A stretch of 64,000 bases of DNA from Embiotoca jacksoni. Taxonomy: Eukaryota > Chordata > Actinopteri > Embiotocidae. Below, piece by piece: positions 55,934 through 64,000 of this stretch. The notes below the pieces were generated by a model that did not search any database, was not told where the DNA came from, and saw nothing but the letters and a program-made list of their open reading frames with translations. The stretch is taken from assembly GCA_022577435.1 (NCBI GenBank), contig JAKOON010000018.1:5475656-5539655 (forward strand), written 5' to 3'. How positions within the stretch are numbered: position 1 is the first letter of the stretch; each line of letters opens with the position of its first letter. The translations under genes were made by a program, and so were the position numbers.

Positions 55934-58900
55934 CACTCCTCACTGAGCAGCCTCCTTCATAAGGTATGAGAGGGTCCTTCAAGAGGCCCCTTTCACAAAT
56001 CAGCAGCGTGATCTGATTTTCCTGAGCAATTGCTTGCCGTCTTGCTGTTTGTTTTCATTATAACTCAAACACCAATCAGACATGAAGAAGCTGGAGATTC
56101 ACGAGTCTCCATTTAGGCCTGTTCGCGTTCAGTCTGTCGCGCTGCGACGGTATTTTTATAGCCGTGACCATCTTGTAGCACAGATGTGACGGTGTCAAGT
56201 CAATCAGCTGTCTACTGGCGTGATAAATCCATGTGGACAACCACGGATACACGGGCCTGAAGGGTGGATGAGTTGTATGGTGGCTACGCAGAGGTTAAGA
56301 CATTGATTCCCAACGGGAGGAAATCTCTTGCTCTGCAGCTGGAGTTGTTCGACTGGTGGTTGGTGTGGTCACTGAGTGGATTTCATTCAAGATGCAGCTT
56401 TCCAGTTTAAATGCATTTAGTATGAAAAATGCATAGTTAGTTAAATAAAGATGTGTGTTTCTGAAGTCTGTAATAGTGGCCTTTCTGGATGTAGTCAGCC
56501 AGTGGCAGTGATGTGGCGATAAAGATTTTATCAGCATGACTTCACACAGCATAAAATAGCCCTTTACATTTTTGTCTTAACAATTTTTTAAAGAATTAAT
56601 ATCTGCATTGAGCGCACTTTAACTAATCTTGAATGTCAGTAAAAGGAAACAGAAAAACAATGTCCCAAATGTCTTGATCATAAGCACATTTTCACTGGTG
56701 GAATTTACTGGAATTTTGCTTCTTTTTTTTTTTTTTTAATCAATTATTTATTGTCTGTATGTGGCCCAGACCTTTTCTTAGCTTTCTTAGAAATCAAACC
56801 TACTCGCTAAAACTCATTGTTTTCAATATTCGGAACAGGAAACTTTCTGTTTGAAGTAAAACAAATAAAAGAGGTAAATGTTGGACATGCTGATCAGAGA
56901 TCAGAATATCGCAACGTCATCTGCACGCATCTCAGCTCAATACAAATTCGGTTTACTGCCGCCGCAGCCGAAAAACAGAGATGGACATTCGGCGCCACTA
57001 CAAGATCTTCCAAATCAACAGCTGAGCTATTTTGATCAGAACATGATCAGAGGACATTTTGATGTCATATTGCTGCACAGTAGCTCTGAGTAAAGGTAAA
57101 ACCAGGCTACTCGCGATGTCCCAGATATTACCGAGAAAAGACGGAAATATGGCAGACGAAGCAGATGGATCTCTCGCCCTGTTTGGGTTTTACTTACCGC
57201 AGACATCTGTAAATGAGCGATGGCTCCAGGCCCAGCATTCGTCTCTGTCTCATCAGTGTTAAAGTTAGTTATTTCTGGAGCCTACACACACATATTGATG
57301 AGTCTTGCTTGCAGGCTAATTGAAATCTGGACATGGATTATTCATGCCTGGTTGATGAGCCTGGGGAGTCTCCTCACTACAAATTCCAGACGAGTTGACC
57401 TACATCTACATTGTATGATTCGGTTTTATTTTGGTTGTTGGTGAGTTGAAAAATGCTCCTAATTGTGTCCGGATTTGCAATGTCCTTTGTTAAAGTGTAC
57501 GCATTTAAATGTACTTTTCGCTGACAGTGTTCTTTACCCATATATCTCACAGCCAGTGCTTTAATGCAGAGTTTTATATCTGACGATTAGCATAATTACA
57601 AACGAGCATTATTCAAAACTTTATCTGAGTAATGAGTTAACAAGACATCTTAGACCAAGAAATAATACTTGCCTAATCCTGGTCAAGGATTTGATTATTT
57701 AAGGGCGAATGGGTTCATGTGAATCTTTTTGGAGCGTGAACTAACTCCCTCCATTTTAGTTTTTCGATCTCCTTTTTCATGTTTATTTTACCAGCTTTTA
57801 GTTACAATGGAAGCAAAGCTGCACCGAACAATTCATTTCATCATCTATTAATCTGACAATTTCTTACTTTCTCAACTGATTTAAAGTATTGTGTATACAT
57901 TTTCAGAAAATAAGGCGAGAGCAGTTCCCTAAAAGCCCAGACAGCTTCAAATTGCTGGTTCGTGTTATAAATCCAGATTTCGTTCATTTGCAACCCTCGA
58001 GGCTTTAGGAGGCTTTCAGGAATTCTCTCCAGAGTCGGACGAGGGAGAGTTGATCAGGTGGTTGTACAACTATATGTGTGTACATATATATATTTTGTGA
58101 AAATCAACCCCGGGCCATTAAAATGGTCGACAGCGTTTAGTCTATCACGTTTTGCAATATTGTGTTCAATGGCATTGCAATTAAAGTGTCCAGTGAACTC
58201 TGAATGTTTACAATGGATGATGCAGCCATTCAGTTTGCTCGTGTTTTTCCTGTCAAAATGACGTCGGCAGCTCAAGTCTTACATCTAAAGGGACGAGCTG
58301 CGACTCCTTTATTAGAAGCTGGAACAGCAGAACATCTGTTTTGCTTCATTATCATGTTAAATGTTCGTACAGGAAAAAAAGTGTTCAACGGATTTTTAAC
58401 GTTGAGGGAGATATGTATGTTAATTAGCTGAATTTCATCACATGATATCTCATCACATGACTTTGATATTTGACTCTTCCAGTCATAAACAAACACATTA
58501 ATGTGAATTCACTTTGTGAATTATAATTAGCACGTAAAGCATTTCGCTTAACGGTAAAACAAATGGTGGATACTGAAGCAGAATGTTGGCATGTCCATCA
58601 CTCAGCTGTTAAAATGAACAAGCAGTGTTTGTACGTGAACCATCTCAGGAGGACCAGAAAACAAATTCTGACTACATGTTGATGAGCTGTCCACAACCCG
58701 AGCAGCAAGTGTCCCATTTCAGCACCAGCCTCGTTCTCAGAGTTGAAATCTGACAGATTAACTGTGTATCCCCACGTTTACAGACGTTTAACAGTTTCTT
58801 GGAAATAAATCAATCATGAAAGGTACATTGGTGAACAGTTTGGTTTTTAAATGTGACATTTGATGGGTGTGGTTCTCATGTATATTTTATTATATTGCTT

Positions 58901-60977
58901 AACTTTTCAAAACAGTAATCTCAGGTAAATTTGGATGGTGAAAAGCATTGTGGGAAATGTAGGACACTGAAATACGCAACACAGGTTCAGCAACTGGATA
59001 AAAAAAAAAAAGGGGGTGCAAATAGTATCACAGATCACCAAAATGATCATAGGAAAATGAGTTTGAGTGGATTAATGGATTTGGAGCCACGAAGGACAGT
59101 AGCTCCTGAAAATGTGTTAAACTGTCTTGTATTTAGTAATTTAATCTACTCTGAACCTGTCTGACTGTCAACACTCTCCTCTGCTGTTTCGTTCATTTCT
59201 TTCTTCTGGTTGTTGTAGATCATCAATTTTTCTTTCAGTCAGTATCAACATTGTGAATATTGAGTCCAACCACACGATACGATTCCCTGCATCTGTGCAG
59301 ACACTGACGTCGGGTCTTTGCCAGTTGTGACCGATCCACATTACAGGTTCTTTGTCGTTGCCGTTATAAAAAGTCTGAGTTTGCTCTGTCGGTTAGTCAC
59401 GACAGGCTGCACACTCTGTATGAAGTTCAACAGAAATCCCTGGCTCTTCGTTACTTTACATAAAACGGCCCCCTTGGAGCTCCACGCAGAAAAAGAGAAC
59501 TGAAATGTAATGAGTAATCAGTGTCGGCAGAAACCCGATCATCAGTAGAAAAGGTGCAACATGTTTTAAGCTTTTCGAACATACTTATTATCATGTTAAA
59601 ATAAAATAATAATAATAAAAAAAAAAACATTAACCACAGTTAATTTAGCATTTGTCTTTAGAAGTCTCATGAAAAAAAAAAATGTTTTTGCCATAATTTG
59701 TCAAATTGGCATTACAAATCATATTTGGCTGCCTTAAAAAAAAAAAAAATCTATTTGTGCCAATAGCTTTGTATCAATATTGATTTATCTCTAACGCAGA
59801 TGCAATATTTTTGCTGAGTCTTGGTGTTTCTCTGGCCTGCTCAGAGCTCCATCTAGTTCCACCGCAGTCTTTGTGCTGGGATGTCTTCTCCCTTTTGCAG
59901 TTTCTCTAATCGCATCTGCACCACCGTCTCTGGGTTATCTTATCAGTGCAGAGTATTCAGCTGTGTTTATCCAGGGTTAGTGGCTTCACAGTCAGGCCTT
60001 GCATCATATTCAGAAAGCTCAGACACATGCTGACTCGTGGCAGCTGAGCTGTTCAACTCATTCCTGTACTATAGCATCACAGTGGGAGACGACGTGGTTC
60101 CAGGGGCTTTAGGTAAATGCAACATGCTGCTGGTTTGTTTGGAGACGCAGTCATTTGTGATTTAGTCAAGAATTTCAGCCTAAAAAAAAATCTTTTTGAT
60201 CAGGTTGGAACACTTGCAGCCGTCTTTTGTTTACCACATTGTTATCGGTGTTTATCAATGTCTGACAGGACGGCAACAGCACTTGGCTGTCAACCTTTCA
60301 AGCATAAGAGCTGCATCAACCGGTAAAAAGCCCAGGTGATTGGGACAGACTGAGAGAGTCTGTGTGATTGTGCTTCACAGGAACCATTCATCTACTTGAC
60401 CACTTCTTATTTCAGCTGGAAGCCTGCAGTCACTCTAAAGGAATAACAAATCGTTTCAGAGGGAATGGTTTTCACTTTAAAAAACAAATGAAGTGATTCA
60501 CAGTGTTAATGAAAATGCAATTTCCTGCGACAATCTCATCGTTTGGCTTGACTTGGCCTTCGCGTGGGAAGATGAATCTTCAGCCCACCAATTACCTGCT
60601 CGCACGTTTGCCCACAGTGCTGCTGTCTCCTGAGAAATTCACGTTGTAATGGTTTCCCGCCAGTTCTGATGAAGAGAAGGGAGGAAGCCTCCGGATCGCT
60701 AGTCAGAGCTACTCATTAAAATACGAGTATGTGCGGCTGTGCACACAAAATTGCGTTTTCAACGCTACTGCGGGCCTTTTCACACCTGACGGTATCATGT
60801 ATCTCTTGGCTGATCTGATCACAAGTCGACAGCTCAAAGTACGTCAGGTCACACCTGGAATTAAAATTAGTCTTTGCATCCATCTGGAGCGACTTCTTCT
60901 GATCAGTAGGGTTGCGTAATACTATTCCAGTAGTCATTAAACATATTTGATATTGGAGTAGTCCCTTTGTTTTTCTT

Positions 60978-61080
60978 TACTGGCGCCTGGTAGTAATGCC
61001 TTGCTACTGCCAGAGAGGCCTTAATTCACCTAAAAGCTGTTTGACACTTACTGAAGCCACTAAGCAACAAAAAGAGACGT
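60978..61080 (+). repeat. Dispersed repeat, copy B (shared with 29.46 kb)
   Basis: GGCGCCTGGTAGTAATGCC, CTGCCAGA and TTCACCTAAAAGCTGTTTGA occur in the same order as in 29462-29575. Confidence 0.6.
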
Positions 61081-64000
61081 CAAATATTGAAAAGTAGTTT
61101 TGCTTGAAACGCTCATTTCTAGTGATAAGATCTCACTTTCCCCTTTATGTGCAAATAAAGACAAACGCCACATAAAGAAACAAGTAACTAAATGCGTAAA
61201 TCTTTTCCGTTTGCAGAGCCCAAATGTTTTAAGTGGTGGGAGGCAGCAATGCACTTCCTGCGCCTTATTTGCCAGGAATTAAAAGACAATTGTCACGCAA
61301 ATGAGTACATGCTTCTGCTCAGGCAGAGGATGGCGGTTTAGTAAGCGGTCCTGCAACGTAGCCCAGACCACCTTCGGAGGTACTCAGAGCGGTCCACTTT
61401 CAACCGATTCACTCAAGACGTGTCTTTGAACAAGGCCGTGGTTGTTGTTGTCGTTGTCGCTATCACACGTCTTGACAGCTACAGCGTGGAATCCTGGAGA
61501 ATGTGTGTTATCACTGGAGTATTGACAATGCAGGTCTCCAACCAGTAGATTGTGATCTACCAGCTACATTAAGGAGCTCTTGGAGGGAGAAAAGGTTGGA
61601 AACCCTCTGGTTTAGTTCAAAAGCAGCGCGTCTATATTTGTAAAGTAGTGCTGCTATTGTGAGAAAACCTTGAAACTATTTTCCTTGTACCTGGATTTCC
61701 ATAGTGATTATATACAAATCTTGTGGTTGTATATATTCAGGATTATGAAATGCTTTGCAGAATTTCCCTAATGCTTTTTAATCACAATAGAATTGCCAAT
61801 TTCTTTCTTCAAACTGACGTAACATTCACATTTTGGAGATGGATAATAAATGACATGTATTTTTCATGAGGTTGTACGCAGCTGACAAAAGAAAAAAAAT
61901 CAGAGTTGTAAAACAGAATTAACCCTCGAGGTTAATGAAGTCATCCTCAGCTAATGGAGGGAAGAAAGATGACAAAGACATGTGTACATGGAATGTCAAC
62001 ATTTATAAAAGCTAATGGGCAGACGACCTGTTGAAGTTGACGTGGTCCAACCATGTCCTCTCAGCTATTATTGGGTGTGTTTGAAGTCAGTGCTGCTCCT
62101 CTGGGAATACAAGGAGCTTGAAAATGGGTTTCCTCTGAACATTCTGATCAGAGCAAGCTGATACTGCTTGAGAGAAAATAGATATCCAGGATTTGTGCAG
62201 TGGAATTGCTCAACCTCGGTTTGTTTTGGTTTGTGCTGTCAGAGTGTTAAGCTCGGGCTTTTGGGAGATGGCTGGGTAGCGAAGCGTGGGAATGCCAATA
62301 GCCTGCGTGATCCAAGTCTTCATTCTTCATTTTATCGCTCGGAGTGTATTCCCCATATCCAACTTGTCGAGCTTCTTGGGCTTCTTGCAAGCAGGATGAA
62401 CAGAAATCTGTGAATGGCTGTGGTTGAGTGTCCAGCAGGTTCCCTTCAGTGCTCTTGAATGGTATAATCAAAAATCAGCCTGAATAATGCAGTCTGTCTG
62501 TTTGCTTGCTGAAGTGCGGCTTTCAACTACATGCATGCTTGGGAACGAGACCCGGTGGCAATTAGATGTGGAGTTTGGGGGCTTAAGAGATCATTTGGGC
62601 TCAGCTGTCAGGAGGCCACTCGAGTCACTGGCACATTTGGGAAGATAGAATGAGGCAGACTGGTTGTGTCGCAATGAACAAAGAGGACAGCCGCACTCAA
62701 ACGCTACACGTCATGCTCACAGGGTTCGTCTTTGTGACCATGTTTGACCTTACTGAGCTCTTCACAACAGGATCTGAAGTAGAGGTTTGCATTTATTACT
62801 CAACACCCTATTCTGACGGGACAGAGCGAGCCCAGGCCCTGAAGTCCTTGAGAGACAAGTCTCAGATGGTTTGTTAAAACTAATTACTATTATTAATGAA
62901 CTCCAGAGAAAACTGTCTACATTATGCTCTTACTTTGTCTTCAGTGGTGCACTAATTGGTTTGTGAAACAAAGACTTCCTGCTCAAATCGAGACCAGCCT
63001 GATAAATAAGCACCGTTTTTACGTGCCTCAGAATCTACGTTGATTCAACTTCAAATAATTTGTGTGCTCGATAACTTCCGCTCTTTTCAATTAATGTCCT
63101 ACTGTCAGTTTATACCGTATCCAAATAAGAAAAATAGGATCAGCCATTAACATTAATTAGAATGTTTTATTTAAATGAACAGAATTTTCCGTTACTGGAG
63201 AGAAAAACCACATTGAATGAACAACATTGTTTTAAGTTTTTCACTGCAGTTGAAATGTCCTCGAGCAAGAATCTTAATCCTTAAAGTGTTCCTGTGAATC
63301 CAAACAGTCATTAATGGAGAAGATGAAGCATTTATACCAGATCTAATGTTTTTTAATAAAGCAGGAGAAAATGAACTCTGCAAACAGCCTCACTCAAGAA
63401 AAGGACACGTTTTTGCATTAAGTGACTGAAAAGAAATCCAATGAGAGAAAATGTACACATGAATATGTTCATTTTTATGACATGAAATCAGCCCTCCAGC
63501 TGCTGCATTTACACTTCCTGCATATAAAGTTGCATAATTATTTTTTTCCCTATAAACATTACTCCCTTTCTTAACCAGTAAATTGTAATTCACAGGTAAC
63601 TGATTGACAGTGGAGCCTCTCTGCAGGAGAACACTATATTACCCATTCATTTAATGTCATATTAAAAAAAAACTGCATTTAGAAATGAAGTGACAGTTTA
63701 TAAGTAAAAACATATTTATCTTCACTCAGGTTTAACTCGGATTGAGAAACAAGAATAACATATAATATATATATGAGGCAGATATTTTCATAGTAGTGTA
63801 ATGGTGGGGAAAAAAAAACTGCTTGCAAATGATGTGGGCCTTCATGTGACCTCCCCGTAAGGCTAACTACAATCATATGACGCTCCCTTATAGAGGAAAA
63901 AAAACACTAGAGATGATTCTGAGGGTAAAGTAATGAATGAAGCCTTGTTGTTTGTGCCGTCGGGATAACTGAGCCCACAGTCATCAGATGAGGCCTCTGG

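Larger units (their letters stand above)
52906..64000 (+). other. CCNY: CCNY intron 1 (runs off the window)
   Basis: I looked for the second CCNY exon (DLNMEFNPSDHPR in the family) and did not see it. The intron holds microsatellites, a CTG/TTG tract, a pure A tract and several dispersed-repeat fragments. No other gene recognised. Confidence 0.8.

Overview
This window is vertebrate, almost certainly teleost (ray-finned fish), nuclear DNA. Short exons with GT-AG introns, long AT-rich introns, many CA/GT microsatellites, a Tc1-like transposon of the fish type and fish-style dispersed repeats all point this way. Four genes in order, PARD3(-), CUL2(-), CREM(+), CCNY(+), match the gene order and orientation I know from human chromosome 10p11.

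Layout. 1-11,679 is the 5' part of PARD3 intron 1, with a decayed tRNA-Trp copy at 2.7 kb. PARD3 coding exon 1 is at 11,680-11,799 and its CpG-rich promoter lies just above it. From about 14.2 to 23.6 kb there is an array of alternately inverted tRNA-Trp(CCA) genes and pseudogenes: 12 full-length copies plus two fragments. 25.4-39.2 kb holds a complete CUL2 gene on the minus strand. Its 20 coding exons join in frame into 745 residues, the human length, with the neddylation lysine at position 689. One intron carries a non-autonomous hAT element with a target-site duplication.

41.0-49.9 kb is a CREM locus on the plus strand. The ICER first exon (MAVTGDE...), a cluster of CRE-like promoter sites, and the two exons encoding the basic leucine zipper are clear. 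I did not find exons for the KID or glutamine-rich domains of full-length CREM between CUL2 and the ICER exon. Instead three open, phase-compatible exons (41,033-41,123, 41,650-41,796, 42,175-42,327) could splice directly onto the bZIP exons, giving a predicted 226-residue protein with an N-terminus I do not recognise. This is the observation most worth following. A Tc1-like transposon with an open 346-residue transposase sits between those exons and the ICER exon.

52.75 kb is the first coding exon of CCNY, with an N-terminal MGNTTSCC lipidation signal. The rest of the window is CCNY intron 1, which holds microsatellites, a CTG/TTG repeat and repeat fragments but no exon I could recognise.

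Functional links are loose. PARD3 acts in cell polarity, CUL2 is a ubiquitin-ligase scaffold, CREM/ICER is a cAMP-responsive transcription factor, and CCNY is a membrane-tethered cyclin. They are syntenic neighbours, not a pathway. All calls come from reading the sequence and remembered family features; no search was run.
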